Shown here: in pieces, positions 34,873-46,187 of the stretch
Position numbering within the stretch: position 1 is the stretch's first letter
Layout: every line of letters begins with the position of its first letter
NCBI GenBank assembly: GCA_020091685.1
Contig: CM034601.1
Location: 8,558,419-8,622,418, forward strand
Source of the DNA: Lutjanus erythropterus
Lineage: Eukaryota > Chordata > Actinopteri > Lutjaniformes > Lutjanidae
Length of the DNA stretch: 64,000 nucleotides
Direction of reading: 5' to 3'
The notes under the pieces: generated by a model
The model's input: only the letters and a program-made list of their open reading frames with translations
Database searches by the model: none
What the model was told of the DNA's origin: nothing
Position numbers and translations under genes: made by a program

Positions 34873-35509
34873 TCATATAACGGTGGTTTCCTTTCAGACA
34901 AGGCTGTCTGACTGAAAGTGGTGCAAAGAATCAAAATATGCAGTCCAATCCAAACTGGCCTTTAAACTAGCCTTTTTATTTTGTCCAACTTCACCGCCAT
35001 AGTTACTGATACAAAAGCACACACAATAGCACGCAGAAACTTTGCTCTCTTTAAAATATGGGGCAGAATAATTGCAAGTCATCCCTGTTCAAGCTGAGGA
35101 AGAAAACAGAATTTAAGCAGCATAAATGTCAAAAGTAACCGAACAAGTGCTTAACTTTGTGTACTTTAAAATGGCAACTGACATTTCATTACTGCAGCTA
35201 TCTCTCCTTCTGTTAAACTCCAGACTCATTTTAAAAAAGCCACAGGCCTGTGACAGTGTCAGGAAATAAAATGAAATCTGGGTCACATTGTGAGACATTT
35301 GCCTTTGGAGTGCACTTTACTCCATTGTCATTTCACTTTTTCTTCCCATTCCAAATGACCTTTATAGTCCTTTTTACCAAAATGCTTTGCCTAACATGAC
35401 AATTCTTCATTATTTGCTTGTTGCAGTATGATCACAAATAAACAAAACTTACACTGTAGGCTTCACATTATTATTTTGAGTTCATTTCGATGGGGATTAT
35501 GATTTTAAT
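34873..35509. other. Gene-free sequence
   Basis: No exon or clear repeat was recognised in this interval. Confidence 0.4.
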
Positions 35510-35645
35510 ATGCGACCCCAGTTCCAAAAGTGCAAGTCCAAGAGTGCAATGATTTGCAAATCCTTTCTGACATGTATTCAATTGAATAGAGGATAGTTAA
35601 GGTTCAAACTGAGAAACTTTAATGCTTTTTGTTAATCTGAATGTT
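35510..35645 (+). mobile_element. 5' part of a 'GCGACCCCAGTTCCAAAA' miniature element
   Basis: TGCGACCCCAGTTCCAAAAG, then AGTGCAATGATTTGCAAATCC, TGTATTCAATTGAATAGAGG and GGTTCAAACTGAGAAACTTT form the left half of a DNA-transposon-derived element widespread in fish. The right half is missing or unrecognisable. Confidence 0.6.
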
Positions 35646-36059
35646 TGAATTGTAACATTTTCTTTAAAATTCCACAAAAGCAATATTATCACAAATATAT
35701 TTATATCTGCTGTTTGTGTTATCTTTACAGACTTTGGGGATCTATATAAGTAAACTTTTTTTTTTCCAATTAGATACATGTATATGCATAAATTTAGGTA
35801 CAATAATATTTAAGAGAGTTAAAGTGCAGTTTATATACATAAGCGAACGACATAAAAATGTTTAATGTAGGTTTGGATAAGAGTATTGACTTATCGATTA
35901 CCGTGACGCTGATGACTGACTGTGAGCTCAAGCACTAAGTTGGTCTAAGATGAAAAACTCAAGCAAGGCAGGATATTAATTAGATGAGACCTCGGGCCAG
36001 AACATGAGGAGGATGAAGACATCTTAATCCTAACTGGGTCTGTGGCATATACCAGTGAC
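35646..36059. other. AT-rich gene-free sequence
   Basis: There is a T12 run at about 35757-35765 and flanks. Nothing else was recognised. Confidence 0.4.
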
Positions 36060-36370
36060 ACCTTTCATCTTCACGCCAACTTCTCATGTGTTGTAAGGGA
36101 TCACAGCCATGGTCTTAGGATGCTGCCAACATGTATTTAAGCCTACCTTTTTAAGCCACTGACAGGCACAATCTCAAGGCAGCTAATTAATATCTTCATT
36201 AGTATGCATACATGACTGTGAACATGTAAAGAAGCGGGGGGGAGCCACGACATGTTCCATTTAAGAGCTTGAGAAGCCTCGTGCTTATTCCTGAGCCCGG
36301 AAAGTAGAAATTGGACCACAGAGTATTAAACCATGATGAGTTCATATATCACAGCCCTACCGTGGTGATT
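36060..36370. other. Candidate conserved non-coding block
   Basis: The block is non-repetitive with clustered homeodomain-type cores (AGCTAATTAATATC at 36181-36194, TTCATTAGTATGCAT at 36196-36210 including an octamer-like ATGCAT). That clustering is the reason for listing it; conservation is unknown. Confidence 0.25.
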
Positions 36371-37096
36371 AGTAGCTTATATACCAGCAAAAGGAAATTT
36401 ATGAGCAGTGCTTTAATCAGTGTTTGTGCCTAACTAAGACAGTGACACCGGTTGATGTGGTGGTGAAGTGGAGCATTGAAGCACTCTGGGTTTACTGTTG
36501 TCCTGGGATCATTGTGGCTACATAAACACGGTCATTAAATGTACATTATTTCTGTTTGGAAGTGAAAGTAATGTACATGCACTGCAGAACTGACTATTTT
36601 TGCATTGTAGATAATGTGTAACCAGGGAGCGCTCAAAGTCCTCGTGAGGTTGTTGGAAATAAATGACTTTAGGTGTCTACTTGGCTCGCATTGCAAATCA
36701 CAAATGAGCAAGCCGGTCCTAAGTTACTGTGGTGGGAATCACACAAGTCAAGTTGACATTTTGTGCCAATCAATAACAAGTTAGCTTAAAAAAGATGCAT
36801 TCACATGCCTGTCTTTGTGGGTTTTGTAGTGACGGATGAAGTTGGATGTTGTGGTGGTCGTTCAGAACCGCTGTTCTCTTCTTACTAATGTCACTGACAC
36901 CATAATCCTTGGATCCAAATTTTGAGATTTTTGGTAATGTCAAGTAAGCTGGCAGGTTGACATTGAAGTAGAAATCAACCAATCATGTTGGACTTATGTT
37001 GTAATATTGAGGGACGGTCAAGGAAAAACTGTGGACTTTAAGCCTCATTTGAAGCAAGTTGAACAACGGGAACTATTTTTTCATGTTCCTTGATTG
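36371..37096. other. Gene-free sequence
   Basis: No supportable feature. Short frames only. Confidence 0.4.
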
Positions 37097-37239
37097 TAAG
37101 AATATGTAAAAAACCAAAAAGGTTAAACTGAAGGAATTCCTTTGCGATGTCACGTGACTATGACTAGCATCCAGCAGCAAGCATGCTCAGACTAAAAAGT
37201 TGTCTGGTGGGCACTGAGATTAGATCCACAGACGATGCT
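37097..37239 (+). repeat. Local direct repeat, copy 1
   Basis: This segment and 37531-37661 share the order GTAAAAAAC, AAACTGAAGGAATTC, CTATGACTAGCATCC, TGCTCAGAC, GGGCACTGAGATTAGATCCACAGA with scattered differences. It is either a tandem duplication of about 435 bp period or two copies of an unnamed dispersed repeat. Confidence 0.65.
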
Positions 37240-37530
37240 ACACTTAGTGCTACTGAATCAAATGACTTCATTTATAATAAAATACTTTTTTCGCACTGTT
37301 GAGCTGCAAGGGAAATTCCCTCACCATGACAGCCCTCAGAACAAATTATTAATAATGATGGCGGTATCCGTTTTTCTTTCATGTTGCTTTATGTGGAAAT
37401 TGATGGAAAAAAAACCAAAAAAACTGGGGCTGGTTGGTTCTGCTCTGTGGTCCTTGTCGCTGGTCCATGTGTGGTTGTGTTGCTTCTGTATGTAAATTTA
37501 CTTGCAAGACATGCCTTTAAGTTAATGATA

Positions 37531-37661
37531 TTGGTATGTGTAAAAACGAAAGAATCAAACTGCAGGAATTCATCTCTTGTGTAACTATGACTAGCACCCG
37601 GCATCCAGCTTGCTCAGACCATAAAATTGCCTGCTGGGCAGTGAGATGAGATCCACAGATA
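37531..37661 (+). repeat. Local direct repeat, copy 2
   Basis: Matching strings include CTGCAGGAATTCATC, CTATGACTAGCACCC, TTGCTCAGACCATAAAATTG and GGGCAGTGAGATGAGATCCA. It has a small deletion relative to copy 1 near 37584. Confidence 0.65.
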
Positions 37662-38934
37662 TGGTATGCTAAAATGGCATACTGTGCTGTTTAGCCAACC
37701 TAAATAACAGCTGAGTAAATTCTGTCACCGGGACAGCGCTGGGTCTGAATTATGTAATCGGGTTGGGCGGGGTCTCAATACATTGCCATGGTCTGAGTGT
37801 CAATTTGTCTATCCTGCATCCAACCAGACTGTCTTTTTTTCTGTTTCTGCTCTATAATTGGTGGAGCGTCATACAGCTGCCAGTGTCTGTTTCTCCATTT
37901 TTGTCACCTGCATTTTGGATCCAGTATAATTTGCCCCTGTCCAGATCAGGCCTGACTCTTCCCTTTCCGATTTTTTTTTTTTATAGAATTGTAGGAACTG
38001 CAAGGACATTCCAGGGAATTAAATTAACCTAAAATGATCCAATTTAAAAGGTGTATATAAGGTTTCTTTTCCATCATTGTTACATGTTACATGTTGTGCA
38101 GGTTCAGTTGTCAGTCAGCAGCAGTGAGGATGTCTGCGCCTTATTTCATGTGTCAAAAAAATGGGATTGGCTCAGGTGCATGATGGCATTGTTCTGGTCC
38201 CTTCCCTCCTGCTGGATGATCGTTTGTGGGCCCGTGGTGACACATTTCCTCTGACTATCCTGGATATATTTTCTGGTGTTGATTTTGTGTTAACAGAACC
38301 AGTAATGGTCTAGGCTGATTTGGCTTGTGCACTGTGAAAACCAGCTCTGGACATTTTTGTCATTTTCTGCTCCATTTGTGGGCGAGTTCCATTCACATAA
38401 ATGTCACCCAAGAGTAAAAAAGAATACCATCACACCGTGGTCCTTTAATTCCTGCTGCTGGGAATCATCAGATGCAAACACAACGAATTTAGCAGTGTCA
38501 GTATTGGTATTAGGGGACCTGAAAAAATGAGAACACTGTAGCTACTGCAGCTAACACCGTGTCATTGCAGAGCCTTACTGTGACAGAAATGAAAAAAAAA
38601 AGGAATGGTTTGATTTGAAGTCACAGACATGCCACAAAAAGCTTCACTAAAGCAAAGCAATCCATGATTTAGATTGGGTTTGGTTGAGGGGATGTGACAA
38701 TCACAGAGATGCACAACAAAATACTGGTGATGGAGGCTGTTTCATAATCATGAAGCAGCTGATCAGATTTTCCTTGAAACTATTCTGAACTGAATGTAAA
38801 CTATATATATTAAGATTAGCAAGATTAAGTTGTAGTTGTCCTTTTGCGACTCACAAAAAGACATCAACCAATCTACATTATATACCAGAGACTGGTTGGA
38901 TGAATACAAATTAAACAAACTATTTGACATGGTT
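37662..38934. other. Gene-free sequence
   Basis: A T11 run is at 37971-37982. Frames at 37763-38032 and 38051-38254 have no domain; 38327-38530 likewise. Confidence 0.4.
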
Positions 38935-38959
38935 GAGTGCTGAGGATGAATTAAGCAGT

Positions 38960-39125
38960 CTCACAGTCTGAAGGAAGAAGCTGCCCTGTAGTCTGGTGTT
39001 CTGGCATTGATTACTTCTGTATCTCTTGCCACACGGCAGCAGGGTGAACAGGCTGCAACTGCGGTAGATGCTGTCTTTTAGTATCCATTTGGCTCTGTGT
39101 CGGTACCCTCCTCTCTGATATCACT
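38960..39125 (+). repeat. Teleost retroelement-like fragment, copy 1
   Basis: CAGTCTGAAGGAAGAAGCTG, TACTTCTGTATCTCTTGCCA, GGCAGCAGGGTGAACAGGCT and GATGCTGTCTTTTAGTATCC form a sequence that I recognise as a frequent repeat in fish. A second copy lies about 310 bp downstream. Confidence 0.5.
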
Positions 39126-39269
39126 GATGCTCGGTAGATGGGTACCAATGAGGGGCAGATTTAGTAATTTTGGGACCTGAGGCAAACACAGGCACAGGGC
39201 CCTCCTCAACCTTCTTACCCTTTTTAATCCCTGAACAATTAATTTGTTAAAAACCAACTTACTTTTTGT

Positions 39270-39430
39270 GGCGTGCTGAGGACAGACTGAGGAGTGTCAT
39301 GGCCACAACTGCTCTGAAGTCTTGTGGTACAGCAGCAGATACTTCTGTATCTCTTGCCAGATGGCACCAGGTGAACAGACTGTGGCTGGAATGGGTCTTG
39401 TCTTCTAGTATCCTGCTTTCTACTTTTTTC
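39270..39430 (+). repeat. Teleost retroelement-like fragment, copy 2
   Basis: The strings TACTTCTGTATCTCTTGCCA (39339-39358), GGCACCAGGTGAACAGACTG and GTCTTGTCTTCTAGTATCC correspond to those of copy 1 at 38960-39125 in the same order. The frames on both strands here are not coding. Confidence 0.5.
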
Positions 39431-39699
39431 AGCACAGCAATCAAGCACTTTGATGCCATTTTAACATATGAATTTGAAGGAGTTTTTTTTTCTTAAGCAT
39501 AAGTTTATGAGGCAATTGAAGGCTCAGGTTGCATTCTATTGCTCCTTTTTGTAAAAGTTAACAAGAACCTGGCATTTGGATTTTGCCTTCTTAAATCTGC
39601 CCAAGAATTAAAATCGTTTCTGAGCTTTCTTTGAAGAGCACACAGTACTCATGACGTTATGAGGCAATGCCAAAGGTGTGACACCAAAACTTTGTTGCC

Positions 39700-39975
39700 A
39701 TTCATGACCCTTTATAGATGTTGTGGGGGCTGGTGCAGGTTCTTTGTGCGAGTACTTTGCAGGATCTCCCTGTGTTTGAATGGGTTTCCTCCTGTTGCTC
39801 CACTTTCCCTCAACATGAAAAACATCTATGTTAGGTTAATTCTCCTGTCAGCGCCCTTGACCAAGGCAGTGGCTTAGAACTGGAGTTGTACCCAGGGGGC
39901 TGTACAGCGGCCATTCACTGCTCCCAGCACTTAGGATGGGTTAATGCTGTGGATCAATAAAGGATAACTGAACTG
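39700..39975 (+). mobile_element. SINE-like retroposon
   Basis: The succession CAGGTTCTTTGTGCGAGTAC, TGTTTGAATGGGTTTCCTCC, TATGTTAGGTTAATTCTCCT, CCTTGACCAAGGCAGTGGCT, CCCAGGGGGCTGTACAGCGG, CATTCACTGCTCCCAGCACT and GGATGGGTTAATGCTG ends in GGATCAATAAAGGATAACTG. That is the arrangement of short retroposons in fish with a 3' GATCAATAAAG tail. I see no A/B-box promoter clear enough to name a tRNA ancestor. Confidence 0.55.
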
Positions 39976-40099
39976 GAACCTCCACGGCTCCAATGATCAG
40001 TCAGAAGCACTCGGTGATGCCATCTTTCAATCTGTGCTAGAGCACATATAATTACACTGAATCACTCAAAATTATGGTTTACATATATCTGCGCTATAA

Positions 40100-40660
40100 T
40101 TAAATCATAACCTTTTTCAGATTGATTGCTAGTTCTCTGCTGACTTTTACTCTTTTCAAAACCTTACCTCCATTTTCTAACAGAGTGCAACGACAGGAGA
40201 AAGACAATATTCAGTACTGCTATTCTGCGTCAGTAAATTTAACCCTCATTTTCCCTCCCTGCAAAGTCTTTGCTGCGGGTCTTGCCAAGACGTGGAGTAA
40301 TGCTATTTTTGGCTTGTGCTTCTATGAAGACACGCATTCAGGAAGTAGGTACATGTAGACACATGTGGCGATGTCAATTGGAAGGTGTTCATCAGAATTT
40401 GCATCCATCCCTTATCCTGTCACATAAGCCTCTCAAAATACAGCTCTTTTTCTGTCTGTCTGCCCCCCCACCCTTCACCCTTAAAATAAAGACACAACAG
40501 CAACCTGGCAAGTGGCAGAGGCAATTCAGCAGCCTGGCAAAGGACATGAATCATGAGAGGTTTCCAAGAAAGCCTTGAGCTGTCGGAGAATGGAGACAGA
40601 CGGGCTGCTGAGATCTGCGTTCCCGTTCAATTAAGGCAACTGGGAAATATTAATGTGTAG
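40100..40660. other. Candidate conserved non-coding region
   Basis: This is mostly non-repetitive sequence with balanced composition, a C8 run at 40465-40472 and TTCAATTAAGGC near 40626. The interval 40360-40640 has no transposon-like strings and looks like an enhancer-type block. This is an inference. Confidence 0.25.
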
Positions 40661-41809
40661 TTACAGGTCAGACAGCATTGCTCTGCTGCCTCTTTTTGTC
40701 TTGATTTGGACAATTTTTTTTGTTTTTATTTGGTTGGAAACCCCCACAGAGTTGGCTTTCATTTTGATGCAAACCATTTCCCTAATCATGTATTGCTTGG
40801 TTTTCTGCTTCACACTAGGTAAATTAAAGATAATAAAATTTGAGATGTTTAATTGCGATAGATATAGCGTGGTGTGGCGTGGAATGAGGTGTTTCAGCAG
40901 CTTAATATACCACAGGGTTCACTATTAGCGTACCGTGTCCAATGAGAAAATAAATGGCGCCAGCTTGAAACTCGACACACACCTGTTCCCAGCTGTAACA
41001 CACTTTCGCATTTGTTTGCTTGTCACCTACAATGAATTTCAAAGCAGTTATTCCAGCGGTGTCACACTCCCGATCGGATGTGACTCTCACACTTTTTTAA
41101 AAAGTTGACATGTGACCCCGTCAAGAAGGAGACGTCTTTATTCCTCCGCTTTCCTTTGAGTTCGAGGTCTTTGTTCTTCTTCCTTGTTTTTTTTTCCCGC
41201 TGCTCTTTGTTTGCTCTGTGTTACGCTGTCAAGTTTACTCTCATGGTGACACATTATATGGAGAAATTTCTAAATGTGTCTCTGCTGCTTTGTTTAAAAA
41301 GTCTTCCTGTCTACTTGTCCCTCTTACCCTCTCACATGTCTCCCTCTTTACTCATTCTTGTTAATGGTGTCATGCCACTAATAGTTTGCCTGATCCCATT
41401 CAAGGTAACTGCCTGAATGAACAAACACACTGCCGCTTCATATACACTTGTAGTGTTTTGTGTCAGTGGAAGCAAAGGAAGCATCGCCTGTGAGGATATG
41501 ATGGATTTTATTACATAATAGACGTGTAGATCATGTCCATATTGCATCGGTCGGTCCAGCACTATGTCTGTATGTCTGCACGATGTGCAAATCAGGTTCG
41601 ACATCTGACTACAACTCTGACTACCCTCTTGGATGTTGATATGTAAATAACTTACATCTTTGATTTATCAACAACATATGTATTGTTGTTATTGGATAGT
41701 GAGAGCATGCATGAGTATGTTTTATGCACTAAACTGAGGCTTAACCCTTCTGCACATTGGACGAAGTGGACAAAGGTCTTTTGATGGCTTCTGAAAGCTG
41801 TCGTAAAAA
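40661..41809. other. Gene-free sequence
   Basis: T-rich segments lie at 40708-40728 and 41185-41195. The 103-codon frame at 41105-41416 is hydrophobic but without any family signature. Confidence 0.4.
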
Positions 41810-41980
41810 CTTTACTTCCAGCTCAAAAATCTTGTTTTGTCTGACCAATGGTCCAAATAGTACAGATGCTGAATTCACAATAACATCAAACAAAAAAAGC
41901 TGTTAAACTACTAATCAATAATTAAAATTGTTGGTGATTACTTTGTTGATCAACTATATGGTTAATTGTTTCAGCACTAA
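41810..41980 (+). mobile_element. Degraded hAT-like miniature element, right part
   Basis: The 3' part reads TACTAATCAATAATTAAAAT, GTTGGTGATTACTTTGTTGA, TCAACTATATGGTTAATTGT and TTCAGCACTAA. It is the same family as 59257-59583. The left end is lost. Confidence 0.5.
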
Positions 41981-42338
41981 ATAGTAATCCTGGAAGAACA
42001 AACTTTTCTGAAGTACAAAGAAATGTTTATTGCAGCACTGTCAGATTAATACACAATTCCAAGATGGAGGAAAATAGACTCGAAGCATAAAAATAAGTTT
42101 TTGGCGAGAGATGAATGTGCGAGGCACGGACGAGAAGTGAGCTGGTATAGACGGCTGTACAGCTGTTAGTATCTATTAGGGCAGACCTGCGAGAGACAGA
42201 TGACTCAAAAACTTGGCTGAAACACATCCAGCATAAACAGCCTGTTAGTGCCTTTTCAAACTTTTCTGTAGGGCCGTAGGATGATTTGACTCACTTCATC
42301 CCCCGGCTGAATCATCAGTCTAACTGACAAATGCAAAC

Positions 42339-42353
42339 TTTTTTTTTTTTTTT
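42339..42353. repeat. T15 homopolymer
   Basis: This is a simple T run with no recognisable retroposed body attached. Confidence 0.85.
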
Positions 42354-43489
42354 AAATTCTCTTGCATTCACTTACAGTCCATCATTTGGGCTTTTTGCAT
42401 TTCCCTTGAGGGCTGAGCTGACCAAGTAGCAAGCTTCTCCTTATGACTATCCAATGTGAAGTAGCGAAAAGACTAAATGTGTCAAAAAGCCTAAAGTTTG
42501 GTTGCACTTCAAGCATCTTAAAGACAACCACTTTCCAAGGCAGATTGTTGGTTTTCAGATTGATGAATGTGCTTGTCCTACCTCATTTTATTACGATACA
42601 AAAATCTACTTGCACAGACAAGAACTTGCTTGATTTAAGTAATCCATCAGTGTACAGCATGCCTTCTTTTGTTTTCGTCAACATCTGGTAGTAGTTGTGT
42701 GGTAAGGCAGAAAGGGGTTTTGAAAATGTAGTTTTTGGTGCATTCAAGTGCTTGTGGGAAGTTAGGAAAAAGCCAGACATTGCTGTATTGCGCTAGCTAT
42801 AATTTTGGTGCACTGTATAAAAACTATCTTAAACACAGCTGTTCCCCAAGTACGTGCCTTTTCTGTACCTGCAGCAGTTTTCAACATGAACTAAGCAGTT
42901 AATTAGTAGAGGAGGAAAAAAAACACACACATGCAGGGTTTTAGGAGTCCAAACTTCTTTAATTAACACAGTGGTCTGTCCTTACTTTGCCTATTAATGC
43001 CCATTCTTCTAAAACCATCTGTCCTTTTCTTAAGTTGTTTTACTGTGACCTTTAGGAATGTCACAGGCCAATATTCTAACTGTGGGGTATTTGGACCTCA
43101 AGCAGATTTAAGAGGATCAAGTAGTCACATGTTTAAGTGTTTTGAGGACATGAATCAAAGGCGCCTGATTAATTTTCATTTCTACTGACTGCTACAAATT
43201 GAAATAATTAAACTCATAATGGTTTAGTAAATATTTATAATAAGTCTTTTCAAGGACTTTCAGAGAATTATCTGAGTAAAAAGGCTGTTTTTATAATGCT
43301 TTAACTCTTGTTACCTATCGGATCACTCAACCCTAAAATACTCTTAAAACATAAACTGTATCTTCCCCCAGAAATTCATGTTCTTTCTAAAAGACAAGAG
43401 CCAAGAAGAACAGTTTCTAAACAAACAACAAAACTTATATTTTGTGAAAAAAGTTCAGTCTGATCAAGAAAACCTTTCTCAGAGGAAAA
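42354..43489. other. Gene-free AT-rich sequence
   Basis: Frames at 42443-42691 and 42583-42780 lie on opposite strands of the same stretch and show no domain. Nothing else could be supported. Confidence 0.4.
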
Positions 43490-43770
43490 CTAAAGCCCAA
43501 TTCAGACCAAAGACTCACAAATAGATGAAACTGTTTTAGAACATTGCAGAGAAAGGTTGCAGCAGTGGGACCTGGCCAGCCGCGGCTCAACTCAAACCGG
43601 CCGACGGCATCACCTGCGACGAAGTTGGTAAACTGTCAGACGGGACAGACAGGATCACCTCATCAACTTTGAGGATCAGCTGCGTCTGAGACAACACTGC
43701 AGACAGAGTCAGGCGTTGCGTGGTGGCCTGAGTGATGCTTATTTGTGCTGAGATCATAACCACTGTGAAA
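43490..43770 (+). repeat. 'AGCCCAATTCAGACCAAAGA' dispersed repeat
   Basis: It starts AAAGCCCAATTCAGACCAAA, has the usual interior TTGCAGAGAAAGGTTGCAGC, CCGCGGCTCAACTCAAACCG and GGATCAGCTGCGTCTGAG, and fades by about 43770. It is a known-looking fish transposon-derived repeat, and no opposite terminus was located. Confidence 0.45.
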
Positions 43771-43952
43771 GAATCAGAAAATAACTACGATTACTTATTT
43801 CTCTGATTCACCAGCTCTCTTGATATCTGTGCTGTCTTTCTTGCTGAACTGTCTCTTGGTTGTGTTTGATGGGATTTGTTTGCATTGTTTCTTCACTCTG
43901 CACTTTGTACAAACTAATTATTGTTTTGACAATGTGCCAACACTGTGGTTAG

Positions 43953-44040
43953 AACAGTGGTGGACTCAGGCTGTCTGAGGGGCAGAGGCGAAAAAAAAAA
44001 AAAAAAAGGGCCCCAGCTGTATGTGGTGGGCCCATGCTTG
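43953..44040 (+). repeat. Leader of composite repeat (A-run plus GGGCxCCAGCTGTATGTGGTG), copy 1
   Basis: GGTGGACTCAGGCTGTCTGA, GGGGCAGAGGCG, an A18 run, then GGGCCCCAGCTGTATGTGGT match 56868-56945 in the same order. Copy 2 is followed by a 41-bp minisatellite, and a single unit of that minisatellite occurs here at about 44515-44580. The two loci are thus degraded copies of one composite element. Confidence 0.65.
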
Positions 44041-44514
44041 CTAACCCTGAGACCTCAAAAATGACAAGACTTTTTTGACACATTTTTCTGTGTGGACGGA
44101 TGCCTGCAGATGGCTTATAACTGACACTTATTAGCTGGAAAACACATGGGGACCGAAGCATTTAGCCTCACTTAGCCCAATTTTTGGATGCAGGGGATTT
44201 GTTAGAAAATAATCGTATGTAGGGCATTCATGCAATATTTTTGTATAGGACTTTTGTGCAACTACTTGGATTTAGGGCAATACTCTTGGGTGTATGTTTC
44301 TCTGGGTGTATGAAGCTGGGAGTGTATGTTAATTGTGTATGGTCATGTCGCCTGTATTCTCTTGAATATCTAAGACTAATTTCTCCTAAGGGAGACAGTT
44401 AAGACTTATCTTGTCTTAATTTCACATTTGACTACAATACCACAGAAAATAAATATTGATACATGTTTTTCGAAGGCTAATTTAGTTAAAAATGTCCCCT
44501 TTTCCTTTAAAACC

Positions 44515-44580
44515 TTGTCCACTAGAGGGCAAGAGGGCACTTAACCATGTTATCTTGCACATTTGGCCACCTTACAGGAT
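44515..44580 (+). repeat. Isolated unit of the 41-bp minisatellite family
   Basis: GTCCACTAGAGGGCAAGAGG, then GCACTTAACCATGTTATCTT, matches the units at 56941-57320 (for example CCACTAGAAGGGCACC and GCACTTTAGCATGTT). Confidence 0.5.
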
Positions 44581-45196
44581 GTTTTAATGTTTTATCTAAC
44601 ATAGGGACATTCGCAAGGGCACTTTTGCAGCATTAATTCTTTAGATTTGAGGGCACCGGGGGGGACCATGGGAAGGATCATGGTTAGGGTTAAAATGATC
44701 TCTTGCAGGTCTTTGTTTTCCCTCTTGATACAACTGTGTGTCTTTCTGTCTCTCCCTCCACTCAGTCACACTCGCTCTTTTATGTTCTTGCCATTTAGAA
44801 ATACAACTCTAGCAGAGTAACTCACTGTCACTGTGCTCATTTATATTTTCAGATGCTGCAAATTATATCCAGCTACAAAAAAAATCCTGAACAGCTGGCA
44901 GTTAGAGCTGAAGTACAGAGCATTGTTGCAACGGAGACAATACACAGTCTCATTTTGTAGCATTAGTGTAAACTGGCAGGTTTTCAGTACATTGCAGACA
45001 TTGCAAGTACTTGCAATTTCCAGATACTCTCATCGCGAATCTGTATCCTAAAGCACGGTCTGAGCTTTAAGATCAATACAACAACACCCAGCAGGTCAAC
45101 AAACATAGATGAATCATAGATGATCAGTCAGGCTCTAAAGAAGCTAACAGGTTAGACAAACTTATCTTATTTGTCACACCTGTGCAAATCATAACC
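44581..45196. other. Gene-free sequence with a G7 run
   Basis: GGGCACCGGGGGGGACCATGG at 44651-44671 lies beside a GGTTAGGGTTAAAAT trace (44683-44697). No gene is seen. Confidence 0.4.
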
Positions 45197-46187
45197 TTAA
45201 AGGTCCCAAATAGATCCTGCTAAGACAGCAAGGGAGAGACTTGTTATACTCATTGCAGTCTATGGGTTTAAAGGAAACTGGTCCATATTAACTAGGCCAG
45301 GTTTGGCTCCTAGTACCCTGGGGCTGAGATCACAGCTAACTGAGCTAACGACAGTTATCAGTGAGCGACAGCTGACCAGGCTAACAGCAGTTAGCAGTTA
45401 GCTAGCTTACCTAAAGAGCATATTTCTATCAGGAAAGTCTGTAAACACCCTCTGTACTGTATTCCACGTCAGTCTCGGGGTCTGTGTTTGTTCCTGTGAT
45501 CAGACGTGTTCACTGGGAGGCTGATTATGTTTCTAGCTAATAGCAGTTACTGTTAGCTACTTTAGCAACAGAGTTAAAAGTTATATCTGTCAATCAGGTA
45601 ACTGCAATTAATTCTCAGTGATTTGAAGCTGAGCAGCCGGAGGACACCAGAGGCGAATCAGAAAATACAGTATATTCTCTGTAAAATGTGATCCATGATT
45701 CACTCAAATCATGAATAAAGTTATAAAGTTGTGCTTTTGTGAGGTGAGGCCCCCAGGAACACTGCAGTCCACTCTGGAGTATTTGGTGCATTCTCCTTTG
45801 CTCCAAACTTGTGTTCTTTCTATGTGCTACCTATCGAGATGTGCTACTTAGCAATTCTCTGGGTCAAGGGTTAGGGTTGGGGTTGGGGTCAGGGGCGAGG
45901 GTTAGCGTTACTCTGCTGCTGATTTGAACTATGGTAGCATTTTTCGACAAGGCAGCATAAACCAACAGAACACCAGCAGCGTCCTGAGCAGGAAAGCTTG
46001 ATAAAAGCAAGACAAAAATGTAGTTATGCCTCTGAATGCAGGATGAGTCATCAATAGTTTTTAATCACTGTCTGGAAAAAGACAAACTCATGACAAGTGA
46101 TTTAACAAGTGATTTATTTTTATTTTTTGGGCCAGACACTGACTTATACAAAATATAAACTTCGATTTGGCTTCATGGGACCTTTAA
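45197..46187. mobile_element. Kolobok-like non-autonomous transposon with TTAA duplications
   Basis: The element 45201-46183 (983 bp) begins AGGTCCCA and ends with the exact inverse TGGGACCT. It is flanked on both sides by TTAA (45197-45200 and 46184-46187), the target-site duplication of Kolobok and piggyBac superfamilies. The AGGTCCCA end is one I know from fish miniature elements assigned to Kolobok. The interior is AT- and AGC-rich with repeated 'GCTAACxxCAGTTA' strings at 45333-45420 and has no transposase frame. Confidence 0.6.
45861..45911 (+). repeat. Short telomere-like (TTAGGG/TTGGGG) imperfect array
   Basis: GGGTTAGGGTTGGGGTTGGGG followed by TCAGGGGCGAGGGTTAG lies inside the TTAA-flanked element. 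It is too short and too degenerate to be a real telomeric insertion. On the plus strand the closely spaced G runs could form a G-quadruplex. Confidence 0.6.

Noticed and set aside
45861..45911. Interstitial telomere marking a chromosome fusion
   Set aside because: Only two or three TTAGGG-like units, degenerate and inside a transposon; GGTTAGGG strings are common in fish repeats.
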